In this document: positions 52,976 through 62,205 of the stretch, one piece after another | Numbering within the stretch: the first letter of the stretch is position 1 | Layout: each line of letters starts with the position of its first letter | Source: a bacterium | GTDB taxonomy: Bacteria; 4484-113; JAFGCY01 | Assembly: GCA_016932385.1 (NCBI GenBank) | Contig: JAFGCY010000033.1 | Coordinates: forward strand, 1 to 63,804 | Direction: 5' to 3' | Length of the DNA stretch: 63,804 nt | Translations under genes and position numbers: made by a program | Notes under the pieces: generated by a model | What the model was told of the DNA's origin: nothing | Database searches by the model: none | Seen by the model: only the letters and a program-made list of their open reading frames with translations

Positions 52976-55900
52976 TTAGAGCTGCTCCAGGTCGTCGATC
53001 ACCGGCGCCAACGGGCGCACCGTGATCGCATAACCGTCGCTGGCGATTCCATGGCGCACGACGACCACGTCCCCGCTGCTCGTATCGGGCACCGTGACGG
53101 TGATGCTCGTATCGCTCCAGCTGCCGGTGGTGGCGGCGACGTTGTTGATCAGCACCGTCGGAAAGTCGTGGGCCGAGCCGTCGCCGAAGCCGCTGCCGCT
53201 GATCGTCAACGCAGCGCCGGGCAGCACCGTCGTGGGCACGACACCGCTGATCTGAGGCGCCGCGGTGACCTCGACCTCGTCCACCCACCAGCCGTCCACG
53301 GTCAGGCCGCCGTCACTTTCGAAGAAAAAGGCCAGCTTGACCGGCGTGGACACGTAGCTGTCCAGGCGTTCGCCGTGGGCGCGCCAGGTGGTCTGGTTGT
53401 AGCCGCTGAAGTATTCCAGCTCCGTCCAGTTCGTCAAATCCGTCGTAATGTAAACCCGGCCGAAGTCATAGGGCGGCGGTTCGATATCGTACTTGTGCAG
53501 AAAGCCCAGGCCCGGGTCGGTGCCCGTGATGTTGACCGTCGGTGAGATCAACCAGTCGTTGTCGTTGTTGTCGTAGGCATCGTCGCCGGGAATGGCGAAG
53601 CGCATCCCGCCCGAACTGCCGTAGCCGGCCGTGGCCAGCCAGTGCCACTCGCCGGCGCCGCCGGCCTTGATCACGCGCCAGGCCGTGCCCGGATCGGCGT
53701 TGAAGTACTCGCTGAACGGCAGGCTTGAGCCGCTGTTGCTGGTCGTCCAGCCGACGGTCAGGTCGGCGGATTGCAGGTCGGCGTCGTAGGCGACGGCCTT
53801 GAAGCTGTGGCTGCCGTTGAACACCCAGTCGCTGTTCCAGTCGTAGCTGAACGGCGCCGCGTAGTCAACGTGCACCAGGTCAGTGCCGTCGACCAGGAAC
53901 TCGACCGCCAGCACCCCCTCGTCGTCGCTGGCCGTGACGGTGATCGTCTCCACGCCGGACAGCACCGAGCCGTCGCCGGGCGTGATGCTCAGCACCGCCG
54001 GCGTGCTCGACTGCTCGTGGATCTCGAAGTCGTCGATCCACCAGCCGCCCTCCGACGTGATGTTATTCAGGCTGGAGCCGTTGAGGTTGAAAACGACCTG
54101 CACTTCCGCGCCGACGTAATCCACCAGGTCGACGGCCATCGGATGCCATTCCAGGTTGGTGCCGGTCATCGACTCCAGCTGGTCGAAGGTCGCGCCGTCG
54201 TCGTCGGTCACCAGCACCAGGCAGGTATTCTCGCCGCTGGCCACGCGGTAACGCTGCCGCCAGCGGATCAGGGGATGCGTGGTGCCGGTCAGGTCAAACT
54301 TGCGGCTGACCAGCCAGTCGTTTTCGTCGTAGTCGTAGCCGCTGCTCCCGCCCACGCCGGCACTCTTCACGCCGGTCGCGGCGATGTCCTTCGACGCCCA
54401 GGCCTGGTCGCCCATGAAGTCGTAAGCCGCCCAGGCGCCGATCCCGCTTTCGAAGTCGTCGCTCCAGGCGAGCGCCGTGGCCGCGTTGCTGACGTCGATC
54501 GACACGGTGTCCGTATCGATTTCACCCGCGCTGTCGACGGCGACCGCCTTCAGCTCGCGCCCGGTGCCGTCGTAAATCGGGCGGGTGTCGATCTCCAGGC
54601 TGTAAGGACTGGAGCTATCCGCGCCGTAATACGCACCGTTGAGATAGAACTCGACGTGGTCGATCGTCCGCGCGCCGGTCGCCGTGGCGTCCACCGTAAC
54701 GGTGATCGTCGCGCTGACGGCATCGTCATCGGCGTGGCTGGTGATCGCGCAGGTCGGCGCCGTGGCGGTGACGACCTGGATGTCGAGTGTCATCGTGTCG
54801 CCGACGGTAGAGAAGTTGGACAGCTTGATGTAGGTATCCTCGCCGGGATTGGGATAATCGCGCGCGAAGGGGTTGGCGTCGTCGTCGAACACGCCGGTAT
54901 AGCTGGAATCGCTGTTGCCGCTGAAAAACGGATCGTTGGCGTGGCCGTAGTCCTGCTTGGCGTCGAGCGGGTCCTTGGGATTGGTGTCCGCCGGGTTGTT
55001 GTAGCCGCGCGCCGATTCCACGTCGACGTGCTTGCGGTTTTCGTTCTTATTGTCCTGGTTGCCGCCGCCGCGGCTGTCGTCGATATGCCAGACCAACAGG
55101 CCCTCGCCGGGTCGATTGGCGTCGGTCTTCTTCTTGCGGTAATTGGACACCAGGAAATACTGGTCGCCCTCCAGCCCGTTGGTCCAGATCTTCAGCACGT
55201 TCGGCCCGTCCTGGAAGCAACCCAGGCTATAGCCGGTCACGTCGTCCGTGATCACCACGGGCTCCACCCAGCCCAGGGCGATCTTGCACCAGGGATCGGG
55301 GCTGGGCACGAGCTGCGAGGTGTCGTAGTTGTTGGACATCAGGCTCCACTTGCCCACGCCGTTGCTGGAATAGTCGATGTCGTAGAGGTCCGGCAGGCCC
55401 AGGATATGGCCGTATTCGTGCACCGAGATCACCATCGTCTTGCTGTCATCACCGGTGTCGTAGCCGGTCAAGAAGTAGCTGTCGACGATCACGCCGTCGA
55501 CGTGGATGTTCAGGCCGCTGGAACGGTGCGGCCAGAGCCCGCCGCTGTAGACCTGGTTGGGATAGAAGCAGATGCAGGTGTCGACATAGCCGTCGCCGTC
55601 CACGTCGAAGTCCGAGAAGTCGACCGTCGCGTCGGCCGCGGCGACCGCCTCGGCCACCAGGTAATTACCGCCGTTGTTGATATACCAGCTCTTGGTGTGC
55701 GCGCCCTTGTGCCAGCCGTCTCCGTAGCTGCCGCCGCCCCAGACCGTGCCGGCGATCGACAACGCGCCGTAGCTGACCTCCTGGTAGTAATCGTTGACGG
55801 AGGGCTTGGTCGCGTCCTCGTCGAAGAATCGCTCCTCGAAGTAATCGATATCGTAGGTGGTGTAGTTAGCGCTTTGATCGCTGAAATCGGCGCGCAGCAC

Positions 55901-56305
55901 GATCCATTTGTTCGTGCCGTGCGAAGGAGCCAGCGAAGCCTGCTTCTGCGGCGGGCGGACCTCGTAGCCCAGTTCCAGCACGTCGAATTGGTCGACGCGG
56001 CCGTCGAAGTTGAGGTCGTAGCGGTAGACGTCCGGCGCGTCGGCCGCCAGCCCCAGTTCTTGCGCCACCTCATTGTCCGCCCGGCCCAGGTGCTCCCGAA
56101 TGCCAGCCAGGCTGGCCTTCGGCGGACCGGTCAGCGCTTCCTGGGTATTGAACTCCCAATCGTTGAGTACCGGCCACATCTCCTGCCAGAGCTCGTATTT
56201 GTCGGGCGAATCGAACCACTCCTCCTCGGGCATCACGACGGCCAGGGCAGCGGTGGCCCAGCCGCTGATCACCAACACGCTGATCCACCAAAGGTGCCTG
56301 TTCAT
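52976..56305 (-). CDS. Secreted M6 metalloprotease (minus-strand copy) with IPT and LEQL end
   Basis: A 1109-residue exported protein; signal peptide WISVLVISGWATAALA. Residues about 95-112 have a dockerin-like loop (DLNFDGRVDQFDVLELG). The peptidase site is VHEYGHILGLPDLYD (His about 296), with GKWSLMSNNYD as Met-turn. Two Ig-like domains (VTVDATATGARTIDHVEFYLNG and ITVTASDDEGVLAVEFLVDG) alternate with jelly-roll-like domains. An IPT domain and the end PVIDDLEQL close the protein. The frame is open further upstream, but ATG 56305 overlaps the previous stop as ATGA and begins the signal peptide. It pairs with 56302 as 46737 pairs with 46183. Confidence 0.88.
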   Translation of the reverse strand: MNRHLWWISVLVISGWATAALAVVMPEEEWFDSPDKYELWQEMWPVLNDWEFNTQEALTGPPKASLAGIREHLGRADNEVAQELGLAADAPDVYRYDLNFDGRVDQFDVLELGYEVRPPQKQASLAPSHGTNKWIVLRADFSDQSANYTTYDIDYFEERFFDEDATKPSVNDYYQEVSYGALSIAGTVWGGGSYGDGWHKGAHTKSWYINNGGNYLVAEAVAAADATVDFSDFDVDGDGYVDTCICFYPNQVYSGGLWPHRSSGLNIHVDGVIVDSYFLTGYDTGDDSKTMVISVHEYGHILGLPDLYDIDYSSNGVGKWSLMSNNYDTSQLVPSPDPWCKIALGWVEPVVITDDVTGYSLGCFQDGPNVLKIWTNGLEGDQYFLVSNYRKKKTDANRPGEGLLVWHIDDSRGGGNQDNKNENRKHVDVESARGYNNPADTNPKDPLDAKQDYGHANDPFFSGNSDSSYTGVFDDDANPFARDYPNPGEDTYIKLSNFSTVGDTMTLDIQVVTATAPTCAITSHADDDAVSATITVTVDATATGARTIDHVEFYLNGAYYGADSSSPYSLEIDTRPIYDGTGRELKAVAVDSAGEIDTDTVSIDVSNAATALAWSDDFESGIGAWAAYDFMGDQAWASKDIAATGVKSAGVGGSSGYDYDENDWLVSRKFDLTGTTHPLIRWRQRYRVASGENTCLVLVTDDDGATFDQLESMTGTNLEWHPMAVDLVDYVGAEVQVVFNLNGSSLNNITSEGGWWIDDFEIHEQSSTPAVLSITPGDGSVLSGVETITVTASDDEGVLAVEFLVDGTDLVHVDYAAPFSYDWNSDWVFNGSHSFKAVAYDADLQSADLTVGWTTSNSGSSLPFSEYFNADPGTAWRVIKAGGAGEWHWLATAGYGSSGGMRFAIPGDDAYDNNDNDWLISPTVNITGTDPGLGFLHKYDIEPPPYDFGRVYITTDLTNWTELEYFSGYNQTTWRAHGERLDSYVSTPVKLAFFFESDGGLTVDGWWVDEVEVTAAPQISGVVPTTVLPGAALTISGSGFGDGSAHDFPTVLINNVAATTGSWSDTSITVTVPDTSSGDVVVVRHGIASDGYAITVRPLAPVIDDLEQL

Positions 56306-56817
56306 TGCTGCACCCCCCGGCGGAAGCCAACCCGCAGGAGCTGGCGTTGGCTGTTGCGGACCTTCAACGCCTCGGTACCGGTGGCGAGACTGAAATCTGC
56401 CAGCCGGAATTCCGCGGCCGGCTGGACCAGCACTTCCAGCAGGCAGAGGTCGCCGCTGGCGCCGGCGCCGTGGAAGCGCCGCGTATAGGCGAAATCCAAC
56501 TCGCCGGCGATCGCTTCCCCGCTCAAGAAATAGCATTCCTCGGGAGCCCCCAACCCTCCGCCGGCCCGGCAGTCCACCACCGTGTAGTCCGCCGGATCGA
56601 AGGCCAGCGTACCCGCCAGCTGATAAAGATCCGTGGCGTTGGGAGCGGAGAGCACGACGCGCCAGCTCCCGTCCTCGGCCCGGGCGCTGAGCTGCAGCGT
56701 CACCGCGCCGACTTCTCCGGCGGTACCGGAGTCGTCCGGCAGTTGGATCGGGGCTCCCCCGCCTCCGCCGCAACCGGCGAGCAAGATCAGGGCCAGTACC
56801 GTCAGCAGCCGTTTCAT
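56302..56817 (-). CDS. Cohesin-like lipoprotein (minus-strand pair)
   Basis: A 171-residue lipoprotein with lipobox LAGC near residue 16, then a Gly stretch. The mature domain is a cohesin-like sandwich: VTLQLSARAEDGSWRVVLSAPNATDLYQLAGTLAFDPADY, similar to 46183. The C-terminus (FRLADFSLATGTEALKVRNSQRQLLRVGFRRG split) continues the fold. AAGGAG lies six bases before ATG 56817. Translation of the M6 gene is coupled by ATGA. AlkD ends 63 bases upstream with no clear promoter between, so it may be co-transcribed with it. Confidence 0.72.
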   Translation of the reverse strand: MKRLLTVLALILLAGCGGGGGAPIQLPDDSGTAGEVGAVTLQLSARAEDGSWRVVLSAPNATDLYQLAGTLAFDPADYTVVDCRAGGGLGAPEECYFLSGEAIAGELDFAYTRRFHGAGASGDLCLLEVLVQPAAEFRLADFSLATGTEALKVRNSQRQLLRVGFRRGVQQ

Positions 56818-56880
56818 CAATATCTCCTTCATCATGGGTCACGGGCCAGGTTCAGCGCCGGCGGGCCAGTCCGCCGGTAT

Positions 56881-57600
56881 TCAGTCCTCGCCGGCCTCCA
56901 TCAGCGGAGCGCGCAGTTCTTCCGGCAGGTTGCGCGCGCCCTCGCGCCGGGTCAGGGGCGCGGCCCGGTCGCCGACGCGCTTCAAAAAACCGAAAACCTC
57001 TCGCGGGTAATGCTTGCTGATCTCCCTGAGCGTCCAGCCGATCGCCTTGCGAATGAAGAACTCGGTCTCCTCCAGCCGTTCCTCCAGCGCCGGCCAGGCG
57101 AACTCGGCGATCAGGCGCTGGTTGCGCGCGGGAATGATGTGCAGCAGGATCGCGGCACGGCGCGTCCAGAGGCATTCCGCCGAGCCCCACCGCCGCACAG
57201 GCGCATAAACGGCGGTCTCGAAGTTCAGCGCCATCGGCGACAGCACGTTCAGCGCCAGGCTGTCCAGCTCGGCCCAGCCCTCGCAGGCATCGGCCATCGA
57301 CTTGAGCCCCCCCAGGTCGCGCGGGGTCAGCAACCGGCGACCATGTTCCAACAGCCACAGCGCGCTCATGCGCTCGTCGTAGCACTCGGTCTGCCAGAGC
57401 TCCCCCACCAGCGGAAACAGCTCTTCGCGCGTCGCGGGCAGTTCCGCGAAGCACTCGCGCAACAGCTGCCGCCGGGCTTCGGTTTTCAAGCCGTAAAACG
57501 TAAACCGCGATTTGTGATAGGCCTGCTGCTGCGCGGCGTCTTCGGCGTTTCCCGCCTCGGCCAAGCGCTGGCGCAGGTCGGCAATCCGTTGATCGGTCAT
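56881..57600 (-). CDS. AlkD-like DNA alkylation repair protein
   Basis: A 239-residue all-helical HEAT-like protein. The motifs HKSRFTFYGLKTEARRQLLRE, LWQTECYDERMSALWLLEHG, DSLALNVLSPMAL, WTRRAAILLHI and FFIRKAIGWTLREISKHYPREVFGFL are typical of AlkD glycosylases. These remove N3- and N7-alkylated purines, with aromatic residues replacing the base-flipping pocket. Its ATG overlaps the response-regulator stop as ATGA (57597-57600), so the two are co-translated. This links alkylation repair to a c-di-GMP-type regulator; whether that is functional is unknown. Confidence 0.9.
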   Translation of the reverse strand: MTDQRIADLRQRLAEAGNAEDAAQQQAYHKSRFTFYGLKTEARRQLLRECFAELPATREELFPLVGELWQTECYDERMSALWLLEHGRRLLTPRDLGGLKSMADACEGWAELDSLALNVLSPMALNFETAVYAPVRRWGSAECLWTRRAAILLHIIPARNQRLIAEFAWPALEERLEETEFFIRKAIGWTLREISKHYPREVFGFLKRVGDRAAPLTRREGARNLPEELRAPLMEAGED

Positions 57601-58742
57601 GATTCGTCCGTTTGCATATCCTCGAAAGGTTGGAATCGGGCCCGTATCCGGCTGAACTGGTCCCGAGTCTTTTCGTAGGCTTCGACCACGCGCGGGTCGA
57701 AGTGGCTGCCCTTGCCTTCCATAATTATGGCGTGCGTCTTTTCGGGCGGGAACGCCGCCTTGTAGACGCGCCGCGAGCCCAGCGCGTCAAACACATCCGC
57801 CAGGGCCATAATCCGCGCGCAGAGCGGAATCTCGTCGCCGGCCATGCCGGCCGGATAGCCCGAGCCATCCCATTTCTCGTGGTGGGACTGCGCGATCTGG
57901 ATACCCATGCGCACGAACTGGTTCCGGGGGTGCTTCTCGAACACCGCGCGCAACGTCACCGCGCCGATCGTGGTGTGGGTTTTCATCACCTGCCATTCGT
58001 CCGCGTCCAGCTTGTCCGGTTTGAGCAGGATGATGTCGGGAATCCCGACCTTGCCGATGTCGTGCAACGGGCTGGCCGCGTACAGCGTCTCGATGTAGGC
58101 GTCGGAGATCAGAGTGGCGAACGGGGATTGCCGCCGCAGCTCCGCGGCCAGCACGCGGCAGTACTCGCGGATGCGCTCCAGGTGCTCGCCGGTCTCCGGA
58201 TCGCGGTAATCCGCCAGCTTGGACATGGCGAAGATCGTCGCCACGTGCCCGGCCGAGATCTCCTCGACCTGCTGGGCCACCTGGCGCTCCAGCGTGGCGC
58301 TGTGCTCCGCGATCTGGCGGAGGTGCTGCTGCTCCAGGTCGTGCAGGCGCTTGTTGGACAGCGTGCTGTTGACACGGGCGTAGAACAACAGCGGGTTGAT
58401 CGGCTTGGTCAGGAAGTCCACCGCCCCCAGCTCGATCGCCTGGGCGGCGCTGGCCGGATCCGTGATCGCCGAGGCGATGATCACCGGAATCTGCCGCAGG
58501 GCCGCATCGGACTGCAGGTGCCTGAGCGTCTCAAAGCCGTTCATCACCGGCATGTTGATATCGAGGACGATCAGGTCGGGCAGCTGGCGGGTCAGCTGGT
58601 CCAGCGCCTCCTGGCCGTTGGCGGCTTCGGCGACCAGATAGCCGCGGGCTTTGAGCAGGTCCTTGATTACTTCGCGCGTCAGGGCGTCGTCGTCTACGAT
58701 CAGCAACTGCGTTCGGCTGGTTGTTGGCCCCGTATCGTTCAT
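57597..58742 (-). CDS. Response regulator with HD-GYP phosphodiesterase domain
   Basis: A 381-residue two-domain protein. Residues about 12-130 are a receiver domain: LLIVDDDALTREV, phospho-acceptor in PDLIVLDINMPVMNGFE, and the Lys of LTKPINPLLF. A coiled-coil linker follows. The HD-GYP domain (about 165-370) is intact: GEHLERI, SPLHDIGKVGIPD, KTHTTIGA, SHHEKWDGSGYP and RIMALADVFDALGS. It likely hydrolyses c-di-GMP under control of a kinase that is not in the window. TATAAT (58796-58791) gives a leader of about 42 bases. Confidence 0.93.
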   Translation of the reverse strand: MNDTGPTTSRTQLLIVDDDALTREVIKDLLKARGYLVAEAANGQEALDQLTRQLPDLIVLDINMPVMNGFETLRHLQSDAALRQIPVIIASAITDPASAAQAIELGAVDFLTKPINPLLFYARVNSTLSNKRLHDLEQQHLRQIAEHSATLERQVAQQVEEISAGHVATIFAMSKLADYRDPETGEHLERIREYCRVLAAELRRQSPFATLISDAYIETLYAASPLHDIGKVGIPDIILLKPDKLDADEWQVMKTHTTIGAVTLRAVFEKHPRNQFVRMGIQIAQSHHEKWDGSGYPAGMAGDEIPLCARIMALADVFDALGSRRVYKAAFPPEKTHAIIMEGKGSHFDPRVVEAYEKTRDQFSRIRARFQPFEDMQTDES

Positions 58743-58815
58743 ATCTACCGCTTCGCGTGCGGGCGATCTACTGGTCGGAAGCTACATTGAATTATACGTT
58801 AATTCCGGCCGCGGT

Positions 58816-59760
58816 TCAGCCTTGCGTGATCGCTTCCGCCGGATCCGCGCCCTGATCGATTTTGGCGTAGTCCAGCTCGCTGCCGTACATGCTGTGCGGA
58901 ATCACGTACATCAGGACCATCAGCAGGGCCGCCAGCAGGGCCGCCCAGCGCCCACGCCGCCTGAGCGGTTTTTTGCCCCAGCCGATGAAGAGCATTGCGA
59001 TCAGCCAGCCCAACCACATGAACAGCGTTTTGTTGTCGGTCAGGTCCCAGCCGAAGGGAATCCCCGTCCAGGCCGCGCCGAAAGCGTAGTGCTGCACCGT
59101 CGGGCCGAGGATCATGCCGCCGATGGTCAGCAGCCCGAGGGTTGTCCAGGACAGCCAGCGCACGCCGGGCCGGTTGAACAGCGCTTCGAGCAGGGCGCGA
59201 ATACCCCAGAGCACGGCGAAGAACATGAAGAAGATGTGCGCGATCAGGATCGGCGCGGGCGTGCGGCCCTTGAAGCGGATAACCACCGACTGCCCGTTGT
59301 CCGGCACGTGCACGGTCCCCGTACTGGTGTTGAGTTCCAGGTAATACTCCAGCTTGCCGGCCGGCGGCTGGGCCGGCAGTTCCGCCCAGAGCACATCCCG
59401 GCCGGTCTCACGCATGACCGGTTTGACATGTTCGCGGCTGAGCGTCAGCGGCGCGTACGCATCGTCGGTGTGGTAGCGCTTGTAGTACAGGATCCCCGTG
59501 GCCGAACCGCTGGGATCGGGGATCTCGATGCGCGCATTGGTGTCCGTATGCTCGCTGCGCAGCAGCTTGTACCGCGCCGACTCGCCGGCGATCGTCAGGG
59601 TGCCGCGTAAGGGATGCGTCGGGCCGGTCATCCGCTGGTAGACCGCGCTGACCAGCATAAGCAGCACGGCCAGCACCCACAGCACGACGCTGATCCACCG
59701 CCGCGGCTTGACCGAAGTAGCGGCGCCACCGGCACCTGTATCAGATTGAACCTGGGGCAT
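58816..59760 (-). CDS. Multi-spanning membrane protein with outside beta domain
   Basis: A 314-residue protein. One transmembrane helix (about 22-42) is followed by an extracytoplasmic domain of about 120 residues that is beta-rich (RGTLTIAGESARYKLLRSEHTDT, LEYYLELNTSTGTVHV). Then come four membrane helices (about 167-190, 198-220, 243-262 and 270-290). No catalytic motif is seen. The layout resembles uncharacterised membrane proteins with a small Ig-like insert. It is probably leaderless: CATAAT six bases before ATG 59760. Function unknown. Confidence 0.75.
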   Translation of the reverse strand: MPQVQSDTGAGGAATSVKPRRWISVVLWVLAVLLMLVSAVYQRMTGPTHPLRGTLTIAGESARYKLLRSEHTDTNARIEIPDPSGSATGILYYKRYHTDDAYAPLTLSREHVKPVMRETGRDVLWAELPAQPPAGKLEYYLELNTSTGTVHVPDNGQSVVIRFKGRTPAPILIAHIFFMFFAVLWGIRALLEALFNRPGVRWLSWTTLGLLTIGGMILGPTVQHYAFGAAWTGIPFGWDLTDNKTLFMWLGWLIAMLFIGWGKKPLRRRGRWAALLAALLMVLMYVIPHSMYGSELDYAKIDQGADPAEAITQG

Positions 59761-59772
59761 GAGTATATTATG
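59761..59772 (-). promoter_or_regulatory. Leaderless promoter of the 58816 gene
   Basis: Minus strand: CATAAT (59772-59767), six bases, then ATG 59760. A TATACT overlapping it lies too close to the ATG to act as the -10. Confidence 0.6.
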
Positions 59773-59799
59773 CCGATTTCCGCATAATTATCGAGTTAA

Positions 59800-60882
59800 T
59801 CAGGGAATCAGGCTCAAATCGCCGCGGACGATATAACCGGTGTTGATCGGGTACTCGCTGGAAACGCTGATCGCCGGGTCGGGCTCATTCAGCAGGATGT
59901 GGTGACCCTCCGCGAAGTCGAGGGCGTACAGCATCAGCGTGTATTCCCCCTCGGACAGCCAGCCTAGCGTGAAATTCGTCGCGAATTCCTCGTTGAGGTT
60001 CTCCGGCAGGATGTGGCAGATCGGGGCCAGGTCCAGATGCTCGTTGTCCTTGGTCACGGCCAGCAGCGCGATGTGCTGGTCGTCCTTCGGCACATCGGAG
60101 AGGATGACGAATCCGCTGATATAGAAGCCCTCGCCCTCGGGCGGGATGTTGATGAAATCGCCGGTCAGCGTCACGTCGCCGAGATTGAGCTGATCGGCTG
60201 TGATACTCACCGTGCCATCCAGCATCCCCAGCCCGGAATAGCTGGTCGGCTCCATGATGCCCAGCGAATACTCCCCGACGGCCAGTCCGCCGATGGCGTA
60301 ATACAGGGCGCCATAGCCGGCGGTCCAGACCCCGAATTTATAACGGAACGAACCGAGGTCATCGCGCTTCACGTACAGCACCAGATCGGTATACCGGTCG
60401 TTGATCCCGTTGAGCAGCAGCAGCCCGCTGACCGTACCCCAGGGTTCCGGCCCGGTCAGGCTGAAGTCCACGCTTAAGGGCGCGTGATCCGGCTGGTCGG
60501 CGTTCAGCTGGACCGCGTCGCCGCGATAGTAGAGCAGGCGCGATTCGTTGTAATAACTGAAAACCACGACGTGGTAAGCGTCGATCGGCAGGTCGGTGAA
60601 CAGGAAATACAACGAACGCTCACCGGTGCTGGCGCTGTCGGCGCTGGTCACCTTGCCCGCCAGCTGCTCGCGCAGTACTTCGTCCTGCCCGTCCGCCACC
60701 AAGCCGACATACAGCTCGGTGTTGGTCTTGAGCGGACCGATGATGTTCAGCGTGCCGCTGATCTGGCCCGGGGTTTGTGCGGGCCCGACATCCGCCGGAT
60801 GGTTGCCGCCGCCACAGGCGCACAACAACAGCCCGATCACCAGACAGCCGCTGAATCCCGCTCTTCCGCTTAAAAAAGACAC
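59800..60882 (-). CDS. Lipoprotein with repeated SG-x-L-x-x-x-G beta domains
   Basis: A 360-residue lipoprotein with lipobox LLCAC. It has two or three repeats of about 120 residues starting ISGTLNIIG, VSGLLLLNG and YISGFVILS, each with a later F-T-D-L-P or V-G-E-Y strand. The same repeat type occurs in the neighbouring 60916 protein, so the two are paralogues. No named family is recognised; it looks like a carboxypeptidase-regulatory-type sandwich. GTG 60882 is preferred over 60906 because TATGCT lies six bases before it and the hydrophobic core follows. Confidence 0.7.
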   Translation of the reverse strand: MSFLSGRAGFSGCLVIGLLLCACGGGNHPADVGPAQTPGQISGTLNIIGPLKTNTELYVGLVADGQDEVLREQLAGKVTSADSASTGERSLYFLFTDLPIDAYHVVVFSYYNESRLLYYRGDAVQLNADQPDHAPLSVDFSLTGPEPWGTVSGLLLLNGINDRYTDLVLYVKRDDLGSFRYKFGVWTAGYGALYYAIGGLAVGEYSLGIMEPTSYSGLGMLDGTVSITADQLNLGDVTLTGDFINIPPEGEGFYISGFVILSDVPKDDQHIALLAVTKDNEHLDLAPICHILPENLNEEFATNFTLGWLSEGEYTLMLYALDFAEGHHILLNEPDPAISVSSEYPINTGYIVRGDLSLIP

Positions 60883-60894
60883 AACGTAAGCATA
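60883..60894 (-). promoter_or_regulatory. Leaderless promoter of the 59800 gene
   Basis: Minus strand: TATGCT (60894-60889), six bases, then GTG 60882. The box differs from TATAAT at two positions. Confidence 0.5.
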
Positions 60895-60915
60895 CCTTCC
60901 CGCCACCGATTCCGC

Positions 60916-62205
60916 TTAATCCGAATCCGGCAATGTCACCTCCAACTCGAGGTCCAGTTCCGGCACTGGATACTCGTACCAGTAGCCGTTCACTAATTCG
61001 TGCGCGATCGGCGCCGGCTCGAGCAGTTCGACCGGGGCAGCGAGCTCAACCAGCACCTCCGGTTCATCGGCATTGGTCATCCCCAGCCGAACGAGCTTGA
61101 TGTCGTAGCTACCCACTTCCAGGTACCGCAGGTACTGCAGACGGGAATTGTGACCCGCCGCACTGCCGTAGTACCCCGGATAGACGAACGCGATCGCGCG
61201 ATGGTACTTGGTCTCATGGCCGGCAGTGCGCTCGGCGATCAGCGCCAGCGGCCGGTCCCAGGCCGCCAGGTTGTTAATTATCAGACCGACGCGGATCGTG
61301 CCGTACCTAAACGGACCTTCATTAATCGCACCGGCATCCGGTGCGGTCGCGTACGGCTGCAGGTAGTAATCGCCTTGGACGGCCGGGCGATCCGCGTTCA
61401 GCAGGCTCGCGCCGGTCTCAGATTCGACCGATACCGGCGTATCCAAGGAAATCAAGTCGTTACTGGCGTAGTCACCGAACGGCAGGTTGGTGATCTCGTA
61501 GAACAACCGCCCGTTCTGCGCGGCAGCCGCCGGGATCGACCAGGTGAACTCGCTGAGCCCCGCCGCACCGGATGCACTAGTCCCACCGAGCTCTTGAGTG
61601 AGTTGGTCGGCGCAGACCAGGCTGAGCTCGGCGGTATCCGCAAACGGCGGATTGCCGCTCAACGGGATCGCGCCGGAGATCGAGCCGGGCTCGGCCGACT
61701 GGGCACAATCCAGCGACCAGTCCAGGCCGGTCTTGGTTTGATCAGCCGCCGTGAGTGTAAAGGTCTCGCCGCTGAGCAACGTGTAATAAGTGTAATCGGT
61801 CCAGTCACCCGCCTGGATGCCGGACAGGCGCAACTCATAGGTGTCCAGCGGAATGCCGGCGAAACTGTAGTCAACCGCGTAGATGCCGGTCTGGGCGTCG
61901 GCGGTCGTAAAGCCGCCGGCATCCAGGTTCACCACGCCGTCGGGCCATTCGCTGTCCAGGGGAAACGCACCGAGCCGGCCGGGGCATTCCCAGGGGCAGT
62001 AGCTGACGCCTGCGGGCGTCTCGAGCGGCGCCGAGGCGATTTTCACCACCGGCACGGTCATCGTGAACGTACCGCTGACACTGGCCGGACCGGTGCGGGG
62101 CTTGTGCGTGTAGCCTTGGGATAAGTACTCGTCGTCGTGCGAACCGCAGCCGAACAAGAGCAACAGCGCGACTGCCTTAATAGCGTGAAGTAGCAACCTC
62201 TGCAT
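60916..62205 (-). CDS. Lipoprotein paralogous to the 59800 protein
   Basis: A 429-residue lipoprotein with lipobox LFGC near residue 20. Repeats start VSGTFTMTVP and ISGAIPLSG and contain F-A-G-I-P-L-D-T-Y and I-T-N-L-P-F-G-D-Y strands, matching the repeat design of 59800. A Cys pair (CPWEC) in the first repeat may form a disulfide. The C-terminal third is beta-rich. ATG 62205 follows GGAGG at good spacing. TAAGAT near 62236 may be the -10. The pair at 59800-62205 seems to have arisen by duplication. Function unknown. Confidence 0.7.
   Translation of the reverse strand: MQRLLLHAIKAVALLLLFGCGSHDDEYLSQGYTHKPRTGPASVSGTFTMTVPVVKIASAPLETPAGVSYCPWECPGRLGAFPLDSEWPDGVVNLDAGGFTTADAQTGIYAVDYSFAGIPLDTYELRLSGIQAGDWTDYTYYTLLSGETFTLTAADQTKTGLDWSLDCAQSAEPGSISGAIPLSGNPPFADTAELSLVCADQLTQELGGTSASGAAGLSEFTWSIPAAAAQNGRLFYEITNLPFGDYASNDLISLDTPVSVESETGASLLNADRPAVQGDYYLQPYATAPDAGAINEGPFRYGTIRVGLIINNLAAWDRPLALIAERTAGHETKYHRAIAFVYPGYYGSAAGHNSRLQYLRYLEVGSYDIKLVRLGMTNADEPEVLVELAAPVELLEPAPIAHELVNGYWYEYPVPELDLELEVTLPDSD

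Noticed and set aside
53771..56488. A 905-residue plus-strand open frame opposite the M6 protease
   Set aside because: It is the antisense of a gene with clear peptidase motifs and signal peptide, has biased Val/Asp/Arg composition and no start signals. GC-rich codons keep the opposite frame open.
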